From assembly GCF_010365285.1 (NCBI RefSeq), contig NZ_CP048287.1, positions 1 through 64,000 of the forward strand: a DNA stretch of 64,000 bases, in the 5' to 3' direction. The notes below the pieces were generated by a model. That model ran no database searches. It had not been told where the DNA came from and worked only from the letters and a program-made list of their open reading frames with translations. Within the stretch, counting starts at the first letter, position 1. Every line of letters starts with the position of its first letter. The stretch comes from Paenibacillus rhizovicinus (GTDB lineage: Bacteria > Bacillota > Bacilli > Paenibacillales > Paenibacillaceae). This document shows positions 25,268 to 36,646 of the stretch, in pieces. The translations under genes were made by a program, and so were the position numbers.

Positions 25268-26629
25268 TTAATGAATTCGATGTGTTGCTGTTTCATCCCA
25301 GATATTATCTTTAATATTAATTAGAACGTCTGTAGATTTAGTGACCCCGTTTGAATAAACGGCTGTAAAAGTAAAGGTGTAAGTGCCGTCAGGCAAATCA
25401 TCTAAATTACTCTGCCACATAGCCCCGCTCCAACTAGTTTGGTCGCTATTGACTGCCGATAAATTAACGTTCGTACCCTTCATAGTTACTTTGACTTGAT
25501 TAGCTATCGTAGTCGTCCCAGTTCCAGTCGTCTGGGCAGCAAGAATAAACTTTTCACCGGCCCAAAACACACTGTATGCTCGTGGGCTGTTTTCAGATCC
25601 CGAATACTTTAGGTTGTACTCCTTTCGGTATTCATTCCATTGATCCGTATGCTTTACTTGACCGGTAACCGTTAGTGGCAGGACTTGAATCGTCTTCGTC
25701 ACGACAACCGGTTGAGCCTTACCATCGGAGACGGTGAGCTGCACCGTGTAGGTGCCAACAAGCGGCGTCTTAAACATCGGACCGACCGTTGAATACGGTG
25801 TAGCGAGCGTGTACGGATATGTCGTCTGCGCGCCATCCGGCCCTTTCACGGCATAAGAAACAGTCAGCGGGTCCTTATCCGGATCGTCAATCGTCTGCGT
25901 GATCTTAACCGTATCGCCTTCATATACGGGCTTCGGCGACCAATCGAAGTCTGCAGTCGGTGGGCGATTCGTTTCAATGTAAAAGTAATGCGGTCCGCTG
26001 TTTTCGCTCCAATCATAACCATCGAATACGCGAACAACGACGTACATGTTCACATGCTCTGGTAAGGCTGCGCTAGGCGTCCAATTCAGAGCATTTCCAG
26101 TTTTGATTCCGGAATCTTGTTCTAACACTCCCCCGTATCGATACACTTTCACCTGATATTTCGTTTCAGCATCATTATCAGGATCGCCGTAGTTCCATTT
26201 AAAGATCGGTGTCAGCGTGTCAAAATTATCAGGGTTGTTCTGATCCGTACTATTCGGGATGTAAATATTAGCTACAGGGTTTCGGTTCACAACGTTGATC
26301 GTATGGGAGATAGTGTCTACTTGTCCCAAATGATCCTCAACCGTCTGCCTGAATTGGAAAGTTCCCATCGTGCTGAATGTCTTAGTCCAGCTTGTCCGAG
26401 ATGTGCTTGCCAAGGATTCCGTACCGCCATCCATGTTCTGCAAATAATATTCATGAGGAAGATTTTCTCTGGCCCCATCTTCTTTGTCCCATGCCGTGGA
26501 GTTAATCGTTACAGCGTTGCCCCGATAAACGGTTGTCGGATTTGTAAATCCAGCATGTGGAGGTTCATCCGGCTGAGGCAGAGTCCCAATTGTAATGGTT
26601 TTTTCAAGAAATTCGGACCAAGCGTTGTA
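25268..26629 (-). CDS. Giant secreted PKD-type protein, exon 2 (C-terminal 453 aa)
   Basis: This is the 3' part of the gene that begins at 34096. After intron removal the reading frame continues without shift: exon 1 ends ...GLAVKDE and exon 2 starts YNAWSEFLEKT. The segment holds Ig/PKD-like units (ADFDWSPKPVYEGDTVKI, TVQLTVSDGKAQPVVVTKTI), a fibronectin-like unit around FKWNYGDPDNDAETKYQVKVYRYGG, and a C-terminal beta domain. It ends DETATHRIH without a sortase motif or membrane helix, so anchoring would need another partner or the pilus. Spliced length is about 2,076 residues. Confidence 0.85.
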   Translation of the reverse strand, partial: YNAWSEFLEKTITIGTLPQPDEPPHAGFTNPTTVYRGNAVTINSTAWDKEDGARENLPHEYYLQNMDGGTESLASTSRTSWTKTFSTMGTFQFRQTVEDHLGQVDTISHTINVVNRNPVANIYIPNSTDQNNPDNFDTLTPIFKWNYGDPDNDAETKYQVKVYRYGGVLEQDSGIKTGNALNWTPSAALPEHVNMYVVVRVFDGYDWSENSGPHYFYIETNRPPTADFDWSPKPVYEGDTVKITQTIDDPDKDPLTVSYAVKGPDGAQTTYPYTLATPYSTVGPMFKTPLVGTYTVQLTVSDGKAQPVVVTKTIQVLPLTVTGQVKHTDQWNEYRKEYNLKYSGSENSPRAYSVFWAGEKFILAAQTTGTGTTTIANQVKVTMKGTNVNLSAVNSDQTSWSGAMWQSNLDDLPDGTYTFTFTAVYSNGVTKSTDVLINIKDNIWDETATHRIH

Positions 26630-29227
26630 ATAGGAATAGGTAAGGCTTTGAAGTGATCTCTGCCTTTTCCCCTCCTCCACACCGTACGTGCTAGTTTCCC
26701 AGCATACGGCGTTCCATCTTCAAGCGATAAGATCAAATAAGTTCCATGTTACTCATTTTCCGATATTGGTTTAATATCTTGACCATGTTGTCCGATAGAT
26801 CGAACCTAGTCTTGAGTGACATTATCGTATCGTGATCTGTAGTATGAATGAGTTTATGGATATCTTTGTGGATGATTCTCAGATTATTGAACTTGTCTGT
26901 TCCACCTAGATTGGTTGGAAGAAAGTGATGACAGTGAACGGTAGTTGCATACAGGAATTGACCTGTTATTTCGCATTTCCCCATTTTCATACTGTATCGA
27001 CTAATTCGATTATCCATATATTCAATACTACGATTTGGAATATTTGAGTTCATAAGGTTAATGATTTCCGTCTGCACATCCGGCCTTAGGCTTCTGTGTA
27101 CCATTTTTCGTCCTTCTTCAGTGAATATGGAAAGTCTAGGATCAAAATTTAGATTCGTTTCCGTATTCACTTGACCGAGTGGGTATAAGTACACTCGCCC
27201 TACCCTATAGGTTTTCCAACTTGTTTTGTAAAACTTTAAATAGGATGGCGGCGGATTGCTTGGATGCTCATATATTCCGACCTTTAGGATACGATTGAAC
27301 ATGAACGTTCTGAGATCGTAGGCAAGACGTGAGAATGCGTTGCATACATGAGTTGCCTTTTTGAAGTAGAGATGTAATCCAAGAACGAAACTATTATAAG
27401 CGAGCGCATTTCCTGCATTTGGGTATCGACGTATTTTCTCGATACGTTCCTTTGCTTCTTTCTTGATTTGCGCCTTCTTTTTGGCGTTTATCCCGGTATG
27501 GGCTACTCGCTTATTCGCCTTTTTCGTCGCTTTGATCGTGAATCCCAAGAATTCAGATTTTCTTTTTCTTAGATTCACAATTTGCGACTTGTCCGGCGAG
27601 ATGTCCAGTTGCAGACGGTCTTTTAAGTAAAGTCTGGCAGCATGGTACCACTTTTCGGCTGACTTCCAATCACGACAGATGATTTTGAAATCATCTGCGT
27701 ATCGGACGATATATCCTTCTTTTAGATTGGAACGTTTGAGAGCGCGCAACCTGTTCTCGTTATGCTTGAAAGGGAAGTGACTCTCGAACTTTTCCCATTG
27801 CCCGGCTACCCACATATCGAGATCATGCAGGACAATGTTAGACAGAAGTGGAGATAGGATGCCACCTTGCGGCGTGCCTTTAGTCGGTCTTCCTTCTCCT
27901 GATATTTCAGCCTTTAGCATCTTACCTATGATACGCAGAACCCTTCTATCTCTTATTCCCATGTTCCAGAGTTGCTTGATGAGCCTCGTGTGATTGACAT
28001 TATCGAAGAAGCCTTTTATGTCGATATCTACAACAAAATGGAGATCGGCATGATTAATTAAATGCTGCACCCTCGCTATCGCATGATGCGTAGAGCGAAG
28101 AGGTCGAAATCCATAACTATGTTTGAAGAAATGAGCTTCTGCAATTGGTTCAAGAACTTGTTTGAAGCATTCTTGAATGATTCGGTCAATGATACACGGG
28201 ATACCAAGCGGTCTTTGTTTGCCGTTGGGCTTAGGGATAAAGACACGTCTGACAGCCTTTGGATTATAGTTTTCTAGCTTGTTTTGGATTAGATTTACTA
28301 CCTCAGTGTCAGTCAACTTCTTAATGTCAGCAATTGTCTTACCATCTGTTCCAGCAGTCATGGAGCCTTCATTCGCTTTCATCATTCGATATGCCAGTAG
28401 AATGTTTTCTCTCGACGTAATGATAGGATATAGGTCATCGAAAGATTGCTTCCGTTTAGCTCTCTCATGCAAATTCGTGAAGGTTCCTGTCATGTCGTAA
28501 TAGTCCCAATATCTTAGAGCCTGCACTGTGGCATCTTATCCCTTCGGACAACGATGTTCCCACGTTCTTACCTGATCGGTGCAGTTCACGTTTGGAAAAT
28601 TTGTTCTTTATCTTTGAAGACTTGGGGCTGTTCCTCCACGCTCATTACAAGCGTTTCATCAGTCGTGCCCCTACTCTCACAAGGATTAATGCATTTCGGC
28701 TATTACACCTTATAGCAACCGTCTCGGATAGCAGTCCTTATTTCGACGTTCCTTGTTTTCCTTGTTCCTCATGATTTAGCTATCCATACATAGCCGTAGG
28801 TGCTGCCTTTGAGCCTGTGAACGCTCCACCGCCATAGTCCGGTGCGACGAATTTCATAGACGAAATATCTTACTTTTCGCCGGTTCACCCCAACGTTTGT
28901 TGGGCTATACGTTTCCGTATAGTGTCGAATCTAGACCCGTACATTCAGCAGTTCGTCAGTTCCGTAGGGAACATTCTCACCATAGCCTGTTTTTCAGCCG
29001 CCCGACCTATCCGTAAGCATACCTTCCTTGCGGTGGCTTTAGCTTCCGTTCAGCCGACTTCACCTGGCTTCGTACATCTTGCATCTGCCTGTAAGACGCA
29101 CGCAGGAATATTAGCGGGATGGTTTCGGTATACGTGGTTTCCTCATTCCCATCCTCAATCATAAAGTTAGGTTCATTGAACCTCTGCATTTCCCCATGAG
29201 TATGGGTTATAGCAGAACAAGTCGCAC
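26630..29227 (-). mobile_element. Group II intron, about 2,598 bp, inside the giant surface protein gene
   Basis: The 5' end is GTGCGACTTG, the canonical group II start. The 3' end is CCTATTCCTAT, directly after domain V (about 26,681-26,714, with paired CGCCGTATGC and GCACGTACGG) and domain VI. The intron-encoded protein occupies 26733-28526, and about 700 nt of domain I-III RNA precedes it. Boundaries are set by these signals and by exact restoration of the host frame (1,623 codons, then 454 including the stop). Unspliced RNA would add only six residues (VRLVLL) before a TAA. Confidence 0.92.
26733..28526 (-). CDS. ltrA: Group II intron reverse transcriptase/maturase (LtrA-like, with HNH)
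   Basis: 597 residues from GTG 28526 (an ATG 33 nt downstream is possible). RT motifs are intact: RPLGIPCIIDRIIQECF, HSYGFRPLRS, DIDIKGFFDNVNH, GTPQGGILSPLLSNI and the catalytic YADDF. A maturase X domain follows. The C-terminal HNH endonuclease has CEITGQF, HCHHFLPTNLGG and NNLRIIHKDIHKLIH. It promotes intron RNA splicing and reverse-splicing into DNA. No frameshift or stop is seen, so retrohoming competence is plausible. Confidence 0.95.
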   Translation of the reverse strand: MQALRYWDYYDMTGTFTNLHERAKRKQSFDDLYPIITSRENILLAYRMMKANEGSMTAGTDGKTIADIKKLTDTEVVNLIQNKLENYNPKAVRRVFIPKPNGKQRPLGIPCIIDRIIQECFKQVLEPIAEAHFFKHSYGFRPLRSTHHAIARVQHLINHADLHFVVDIDIKGFFDNVNHTRLIKQLWNMGIRDRRVLRIIGKMLKAEISGEGRPTKGTPQGGILSPLLSNIVLHDLDMWVAGQWEKFESHFPFKHNENRLRALKRSNLKEGYIVRYADDFKIICRDWKSAEKWYHAARLYLKDRLQLDISPDKSQIVNLRKRKSEFLGFTIKATKKANKRVAHTGINAKKKAQIKKEAKERIEKIRRYPNAGNALAYNSFVLGLHLYFKKATHVCNAFSRLAYDLRTFMFNRILKVGIYEHPSNPPPSYLKFYKTSWKTYRVGRVYLYPLGQVNTETNLNFDPRLSIFTEEGRKMVHRSLRPDVQTEIINLMNSNIPNRSIEYMDNRISRYSMKMGKCEITGQFLYATTVHCHHFLPTNLGGTDKFNNLRIIHKDIHKLIHTTDHDTIMSLKTRFDLSDNMVKILNQYRKMSNMELI

Positions 29228-32200
29228 CTCATCCTTTACAGCAAGCCCGACTGTATACGTGCCTTTCATTGTAGGCGTCACAAGCTTCTGCTCAATGAAA
29301 TCGCCTGAAGGCGTAATATAATAGAATTTTTTTTCAAGAATACCCTTTGTCTTGAGGTAATCAATACCAGTCGCCTCTGTTGAATAATTGCTTGCGCTCA
29401 AGTAGCGATCCGGGTCATGGCTTCTGTCTGTCCACTTGACGGTGTAATCTGAATTGAGGCCAAGATCGTAATCGACGATTGGCGCTCTGTGAACAATCAG
29501 CGTTCGAACGGCCTTATTGGATGGCTTCCGGTACACATTGAACGTATTTGAAGGATACAAGTAATCCGGATTAGGATCGTCCACCGTTTTATAGGATACG
29601 TCGTATACGCCGACTTTATCGAGTCGAACAACTGGCGTATGATAGATATTTCCACTAAAGGCCGACGGTCCAGATTTACCATCTCCAGCATCAAGAAACT
29701 TCTCTTTGGACTTATTGTACGTCCATTCTGTTAAGTCTGTAATCAGCGGATCGTTCTCGGAATCATCATTCGTAATCGAATAGATCATGTCTTGACCGAC
29801 CAGGGCCACGCCTTGCAGCTTCGACGTAACGCTGAGATCCGTCAGATCCGCATAGCTTATCGAAGTGAATTCTGTTCGCGGAATCTCGCTGAAAGGTCCG
29901 AAGCAACCATCTCCAAATGTGGAATCGGGATCGGTCATATCGATAAGTGGAACACCATCGACGTAAACCTTAATTCGGTTATCCAACGCTGTAATTTTCA
30001 CCTGATAGGCTTTATACGTACTAAAGGTAAACGGTACGGACTTGATAACTGTTCGATGCCCGCCAATCACTTTGACCAGTTGGATCTCTTCTGAATTTTG
30101 CTCAACGCGATACATATTTGAATTGTCTTGCGCCCCGAAACTAAATCCTGAGAAAACGCCACCTCCAACCCCAAGATTCATTTTAATTTTGTAGTTAATC
30201 ATGATGTTTTTCAGATGAAGACTACTATTCAGAAGCTGGTTCTGCGAACTTAATGCTTCATTTGTCGATGTATCATCTGCCGAAGTTATAAAAAAGGTTT
30301 GATTATATCTACTTCTACCCGCAGTATATCCAGATTGTACAAACGTCACTCTCATTTTCCCATCATCCTGCAATGAAATACTAGGAGTGTCGTCACCGGT
30401 ACTTGTAGTTGGATGTACTGTTGTTATAACTGTTTTATTCCCCGTAACTAAATCTATACGACTAATGGTGCTGCTGGTCGTAGAGCTTCTTTCTAAAATA
30501 ATCAACCCGTCTGAGTTATCTGCTAGATTTGACTCTAATGTGGTCCCGGTGACCGGTATGTAGTTCCAGATCTGAGTTAGTGATCCGTTACTATTCACAG
30601 TATATCCTTTGAGGATATTTCCAGAATACCCATATGCTATATTGGACGGAGTTACACCATAAATAGTATTATATGTTCCTCCTGTAAGCGTAAAAACTCG
30701 AGTTTGATCTGAGGTTTTGTATACTTTCCCCTGACCCGATACAACGTATTTACCGTCGTAAGTTGGATACAATGGATAGCTAGTTGAGATCATATCATCT
30801 CGAATATTGCCACTATAAGGAAAACCACTGTATTCATTTATATCAGTAACAGGGTTAAAAATGTAATAACTATATGGCGCGAAAAAGTGGTACTTCATTT
30901 TCAAGTCTGGTATTGATCCTTGACCTATATAATCGAAAATGCTACTCGTGGAAGAATACATGCTGCCATAGCTAATTGTGTTGGTTGGGTTATCATTGCC
31001 CCAATCAAATAGTCTTTTTTCTCCGGAAAAATAATTTATCCCTAAATAAGTTTGATAATACAACACATCTCCAAAAGCGGTAGGAAAATATTTTGACATT
31101 ATTAGGCTTGGTGTTATATCAATTCTCTTACCATTAATAGTCGCTTGATAAGAGACGCTCATAGGGACACCTGACGGATTTATAAAACTAGATATTTTAT
31201 ATGTCGCAATTGAACTATTTGAAAGCGTAGCATTGTATCCCAAGGTATATACAAGTTGGTTTATGGAATCTACACCTATTACCCTCACAACATTATCATG
31301 CATAGCTACTAATGTTAATGTACCAGATGGATCTACATGATAAATTCTTGTACATTCAGAACCTCTATCGCCCGTGAGTTCATTTCTAGCGATATAGCCA
31401 CCGCCTAAATCCCAATCATATCCGCTTATTGATGTTGCGGATATTTCAGTGTAGTATCCATATTCTTTTAAATCTAATACAGATACATTATTTGTTGGGG
31501 CTATACTTGTGGTGAACCGTCCATAATTTGTAGGGGAATGGACAAGCGCTCCGGTTGCAGCATTATAATTCCAACTACTCCCCTTAGATGCATTTCTAAA
31601 ATCACTATTTTTCCAAGCGCCAGCCGGATCAGTCAACACGTTCCCTTTCAGCGGAATAGGTACAATTGGAATTGGACTTTTACTTTCAGAAGAAATATCG
31701 AATGTTACCGTTGGTGAATCATTAATAACCTCGAAATCAAATTCACCGCTCGCTGTTTTTCCCCAGTCCTCTTTCAAATTGACGTAAAATTTGTAGTGTC
31801 CCACACGTGTAGGCGTGAACGTAAATTCATTCTTCGCATTCATGGTAATGGATTGTGACGATTCCTCTGTGAAATTTCCGTCGTTGTCTTTGTCGTAGCG
31901 GTAAGAAACGCTATTTTGAATAATCATATCGCCATCTGGTGAATAGGATTTATTTGCGAACAATACCTTCGCGCCCCGAATGCTTGGACTCGGATACTCT
32001 AGCACCGGAACTGGCGGCAAATCCTCTAATACGGTTAGCTGATGAACGCCTGAATTTAATGATTTAAGTCCCATAGAGTCATAAACATCAAGCTTAATCG
32101 TTTCTGTTCCTAGTGTCGTATAGACCTCTTTAACATTCTGCCATTCATCTCGACTATGATTAATTGTCCGACCGGAAATCGGACTATAGCTACGATCTCC

Positions 32201-34096
32201 TTTAAACGGTTCGCTAAGTGGCCTTCCTTCGACTACCTTATTCGGACCATCTATGACAGGAACGGGGTTCGGCGGAACGATTTGGATAGACGTGGAAGCC
32301 GTCGCTACCGCTCCGAATGGATCTTTCATCGTTGCCGTGATGGAATGGTAGCCCGGTCCATCCATCGGAATGTTCACGTATTGTAGATAGTGATCCTGTC
32401 CCTTAGAAGGAATTGACTGAATCCAACTGTCACCCGCTGCAAAATCAAAGCCATTAAAGATAAGCGTATCTCCATCTTCGTCGTACGGCGTTGGCACCGT
32501 TGGGTCTTGGATAACGACCAGATCAAGTACCGAGCCTTCTGTGATCGTATTCAGGACAACTGTCGGATTGTTCCGATCTACGAAACCAATTTTAAACGTT
32601 GGCGGATGGTTATTGGCTGGTCCCGAGATATTCAGCGGTTTTGGACCGATCCAAGGCGAATCCCCGCATGAGGTTGTAATCATCATATAGACGTTTTGAG
32701 AGCCGATCCCGACGAGACTCGGATAACCTGGATACGTGAAAGCAGTATCGGAAAAATAACTTGTCATGGTGCTGCTTGTCCAAGACAGTCCATCACGTTC
32801 AATCTTCCACTTGTGCGAAATGTATGAACATCCATTAAGCACAAAGTTTTTCGGATGAAACCTGAACGGGTCTTTATAAGCGATACTGCCCGGCGTGACA
32901 TCGAAATCACCTGTGAAATCACCGCTTGATGTATCAGCATCATAATAATAGTATAGGTACACCGTGTCCGAGAAAGGCGGCTTTTTGTACGTGCCAAGGT
33001 TGTACTCACCGGCTGTAACAGATCCGATCGGCTCGCTACCATTGGTTGACTTCTTGTAGCCGCTATAGGTGTAGCCATTTGTCGGGTTATCTTTTGTCGC
33101 GTGATTATACGAGTATGATTGGCCCACTGTGAGCGGTTCTTCGCGATCATTCAGTCCTGCTACGCCATTGAGACTCTTGTTATTTATGTCAAAGTGTTTA
33201 ATGACGATTTTGCCGTCGCTGGATGAGACATTCTTGTCGTAGTAAAAGTTTACTTTATAGTTATCGAAACTTCCGTTATACGTGAAAGATGGTGTTCCCG
33301 ATTCGAATGGATTGGTCTGTGGATCACTTCCATCAGTGGATTTTTTATATTGCCCCGAATATGTATAACCCGGAATGACTGGTGGGGCTGGCGGGTATTT
33401 TTGACCCATAATCATATCCCCTGATTGACTAGGGGACAAACTGTCTAAAGATACACCAGCAGTAGATTTGTTATGGGTTTCGTAGTGACCGGTTTGCGGG
33501 TCCAGCTCGAATGTAAGCAACACGGGAAAGAAGTAGCGATATCCATCAACGGCAGGGGCGCATGTCGAGCAGGACGCAGCATCGTCATCGTAACGCAAAC
33601 TGTAATGCGGAGATCCCGATGCATTCCCCAATTTCCCGTTGAAATTAATAGTAAACGTGACGTCACTGCCGTTCTTCACGATATTAATAGCATTTGAGTT
33701 GTTTTGGTTAAGACTGAAGATACCAACGTATCTATTATAATCATCGTACGGTCTAGATTTAGTAAAATAAAGATTTCCGGGATCAGTAGAAGTAGAATAA
33801 GGTACGGCATTTATGCTCTTCACTGTTCGACCAGGGAACGAAAAGTTATAGTCATACGAAAAAGTTACTGAATCACCGGGCTTTTTCGTTGTCCACGATC
33901 CGGATGAATCTTTCCATATATCGTAGTAACCAAATGCAACCGCATAACGTACATCGCCGACTGCATAAGGCTGAATGCTTGCATTGTCTCCCAATGAAGC
34001 AGCATTCACATTGGAATATGAACTCGGAAAACAAGTAATAAGTAACGAGAAGATAAGCAACGCGGCAATACTCTTCACTTTAAATTGTCGTTTCAT
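29228..34096 (-). CDS. Giant secreted PKD/MucBP-type protein, exon 1 (N-terminal 1,623 aa)
   Basis: Starts MKRQFKVKSIAALLIFSLL with a clear Sec signal peptide (cleavage near VNAAS, about 33). Two MucBP-like repeats follow (GYTYSGQYKKSTDG and GYTYSGYKKSTNG, about residues 245-390), then several Ig/PKD-like domains (about 400-830), a beta-propeller-like region (about 850-1290), a LamG/concanavalin-like domain around YRVEQNSEEIQLVKVIGGHRT, and more PKD units. It is the probable adhesin or pilus-linked surface protein of the Tad locus. It is transcribed after the stalk-protein gene, 7 nt away, and is interrupted at codon 1,623 by the group II intron. Confidence 0.85.
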
Positions 34097-34103
34097 AGAG
34101 TCA

Positions 34104-35033
34104 CTACCTCGTTGGATTTTTAATGATAACTCCAGTGTCTAAAGGAAGTCTCATACCCACATAATCAATTTCAGAAGAGGAGAATTTTTCCCATGCATCG
34201 CCAATCGTATCCCAATCCCTTCCGGATGGAATCGGGTAACAATTCAGTCGAATGTCTCCTTTCAGAAATCGATTGTTTGCACTTCTATAACGGAAGGGCA
34301 TATTTTTATTTGTAGTCAAGTAATAGAAAGGCGTTAATAGATCCCCTTTATCTGTAGAAGCGACCTGGAGTACCTGCTGATTATCTAGGTATGCTAGATC
34401 CATACGATAGAAGGTAGCGTTATGAATTGCGAATGGTAAATCCTCCTTAGTCAATATAGCAATGTGCTTAGAATCTATCTGATTCTGCAAGTAACTTTTC
34501 AATTCAGGATACTGCTTATAAAAAGGCGCCGAGTCGACGAACTTCCCTTTTACAACCTCTTCAAGCGTTGGCACATTTTTATTCCCAATCCAAACAAACC
34601 TCAAATCTGGATCATATTCTATGACTACACCTAGCCCCTCACCCACAACACGGAGCGGAACCAATGTACGCCCCTTCACTACCTTCACCGGAACAGGTAA
34701 ATTAGTCGGTTTCCCATTAATCGTGGCCGTCGCTGAGCCAATCGTTAGCGAAAGCGAACTCTTCTCTTTCACGATGCTAATGCTCTTTCCTGTCAAAGTG
34801 AGCTTACCGCCAAGCTTGTCCGATACGACCCGCAGCGGTACTAGCGTCGTTCCATTAACCATTTCCGGCTGTACATCACTCGGAAGTTGGCGTGCATTGT
34901 ATAGCAGCTTAATGTCCATATTTACTTTTGGTTCTTCTTTCGCTGCTGAAGCTGCTCCCCCACCAATCACACTGCCTGTCAACATCATCGCAGCGATCAC
35001 CGCTGCAGTATAAGTCTTACTTTTCATATTCAT
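34104..35033 (-). CDS. Secreted copper-amine-oxidase-N 'stalk' domain protein
   Basis: 309 residues with signal peptide (ends near SAAKE, about 32). Two paired units follow of the kind called copper amine oxidase N-terminal domain: MVNGTTLVPLRVVSDKLGGKL and VKGRTLVPLRVVGEGLGVVIEYD. This beta module is common in Paenibacillaceae surface proteins and carries no enzyme activity by itself. The C-terminal 160 residues are not recognised. The stop is 7 nt before the giant protein start, so the two are co-expressed, probably as a surface pair. Confidence 0.85.
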   Translation of the reverse strand: MNMKSKTYTAAVIAAMMLTGSVIGGGAASAAKEEPKVNMDIKLLYNARQLPSDVQPEMVNGTTLVPLRVVSDKLGGKLTLTGKSISIVKEKSSLSLTIGSATATINGKPTNLPVPVKVVKGRTLVPLRVVGEGLGVVIEYDPDLRFVWIGNKNVPTLEEVVKGKFVDSAPFYKQYPELKSYLQNQIDSKHIAILTKEDLPFAIHNATFYRMDLAYLDNQQVLQVASTDKGDLLTPFYYLTTNKNMPFRYRSANNRFLKGDIRLNCYPIPSGRDWDTIGDAWEKFSSSEIDYVGMRLPLDTGVIIKNPTR

Positions 35034-35274
35034 TTTTCCTCCTCAGAATATAATCTGTTTTGCGGTATCGGGCATCTTAAAAGAGACACAGAAGCGTCTA
35101 TTAGAATCATCGAAGCCGAAATTCTATAATCTCGACTTTTACGCGAAACGGTAGGCATATTATGCAAGCAAAGATTATTAACAATGATTATTACGAAATT
35201 AAAACTTTCCTACTCAGATAGAAAATTTTCGTGAATGCATAAAACACACTATTAATATCGACAAATTAAGAATA

Positions 35275-35910
35275 TTAAGTTTGACTACGAATGATTGATT
35301 CAATAATAAATTCCAGTATAAATGGATCAAACTTGGATTTGTCTTGTTCCATAATTTTTATCGCCCGGCTACGGTCCATAGCATGTGAATACGGACGATC
35401 CGATGTAAGAGAAGAGTACGTATCCGATATCGCAGTTATACGCCCAGGCAGCGGAATGTTATTCCCATTAAGTCCTTCTAAGTAACCTGACCCGTCATAT
35501 CTCTCGTGATGGTACTTCGCGATTTCAAGCATGATCGGTGGCATGCCCAGTCCAGTTAAAATTCGGTATCCATCCGATACATGCTTGCGAAGATACTCCC
35601 GCTCTTCCAGAGTGAGAATGCCGCTTCCCTTTAGTACCCTATCAGACATTCCGATTTTCCCGATATCATGTGTGAGAGAGCCCGCGTAGTAAAGTGGAGC
35701 ATTTCCCTTATCAAATCGGAGGGCCAATTTATACGAGTAATTCGCCATATGAATGGAGTGAAATGCGGTCAAAGGGTCTCGAATCTTTAGGCAACTAAAC
35801 AGCGCTTCTACAACCTTCAGGTTCTCGGAACTTTCATTCGTTTTACTCCAATTGAATTTCAAATCGTCCACCAGAACACTATCTGACTTTATTTCAATCG
35901 TGGCGCTCAC
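35275..35910 (-). CDS. HD-GYP cyclic-di-GMP phosphodiesterase
   Basis: 211 residues, essentially one HD-GYP domain. Metal-binding and catalytic motifs are SLTHDIGKIG, LRKHVSDGYRIL, KYHHERYDGSGYLEG and the AISDTYSSLTSDRPY segment. It hydrolyses cyclic di-GMP. No sensor or receiver domain is attached, so control may be by expression. The start at GTG 35910 lies directly after AAGGAAG, which is tight, but no better start precedes the domain. An AT-rich TATTAGT-like motif (35961-35991) lies 50-80 nt upstream, as in other units of this element. It sits inside the Tad gene array. Confidence 0.9.
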   Translation of the reverse strand: MSATIEIKSDSVLVDDLKFNWSKTNESSENLKVVEALFSCLKIRDPLTAFHSIHMANYSYKLALRFDKGNAPLYYAGSLTHDIGKIGMSDRVLKGSGILTLEEREYLRKHVSDGYRILTGLGMPPIMLEIAKYHHERYDGSGYLEGLNGNNIPLPGRITAISDTYSSLTSDRPYSHAMDRSRAIKIMEQDKSKFDPFILEFIIESIIRSQT

Positions 35911-36022
35911 CTTCCTTCACGCAGTAAGATGATTCAATGATCATCTGTATATAATTATTGTATATTAATTAGTTAGTTATATTATATACCACAATGAGTA
36001 TAACGCATAATTTTTTTCCACT

Positions 36023-36646
36023 TTACTTGGAGAAATATACCTCCTGCACCGCGGGAATAAGGAGAGTTTCATCGGAGACCGATCCGATGCCTTTATGGAC
36101 AGTATCGATGATGGCGACAAGCGATGGTCCAATAACTGTCTGATCGACGGTACGCGTTATTTCAGTCGGGCTAGCTGCATTCAATGTCACTGAGCATGTG
36201 ACGCGAGAAGTGGTCTTAATATAAGAGCACGTTGTCGGTCTTGAATTCAAATTCGTAATCGTTCCCGCTTCGTAGTCGACATATACGAGCTCGTCCACAT
36301 TCACTGCGGTCCCTTCCCTGATCCTGCCACCCGCTAGAGCCTTGTTGCTGTTATCCAAATTCATGTTGAGGCGTAGGTATTTATAAAACATGTCTTGTGC
36401 CCGTTCACCTGGAGTAAAAGTGTCTAATTTGAAATAGCCCTGCGCGAGCTGTGTCTCATCGATGGATAAAGATCCAGCATGCACTGCAGCGTTCAAATCA
36501 TTTTTAAGTTTGTTCTGTGTGTTGTAAAAAATAATATAGTCAAGGCAAAAAACCATTACGAGAATACAGAATAATAATGAGATGATCGAAAAGATCATCA
36601 CATCGACGCCCCCGCGTTCGTTGCCTAGTATGGTCAATTTTTTCAT
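36023..36646 (-). CDS. TadE/TadF-like pseudopilin
   Basis: 207 residues. The N-terminus reads NERGGVDVMIFSIISLLFCILVMVFCLDYIIFY: a short basic leader, glycines, then a long hydrophobic helix, as in TadE/TadF pseudopilins. The rest is predicted extracellular, with two cysteines (TCSYIKTTSRVTCSV) that could form a disulfide. Overlaps the preceding gene by 4 nt (36643-36646). Together with the next gene it probably forms the minor pseudopilin pair of the apparatus. Confidence 0.75.
   Translation of the reverse strand: MKKLTILGNERGGVDVMIFSIISLLFCILVMVFCLDYIIFYNTQNKLKNDLNAAVHAGSLSIDETQLAQGYFKLDTFTPGERAQDMFYKYLRLNMNLDNSNKALAGGRIREGTAVNVDELVYVDYEAGTITNLNSRPTTCSYIKTTSRVTCSVTLNAASPTEITRTVDQTVIGPSLVAIIDTVHKGIGSVSDETLLIPAVQEVYFSK

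Noticed and set aside
28592-29189. Small ORFs upstream of the intron reverse transcriptase
   Set aside because: They lie in structured group II intron RNA (domains I-III).
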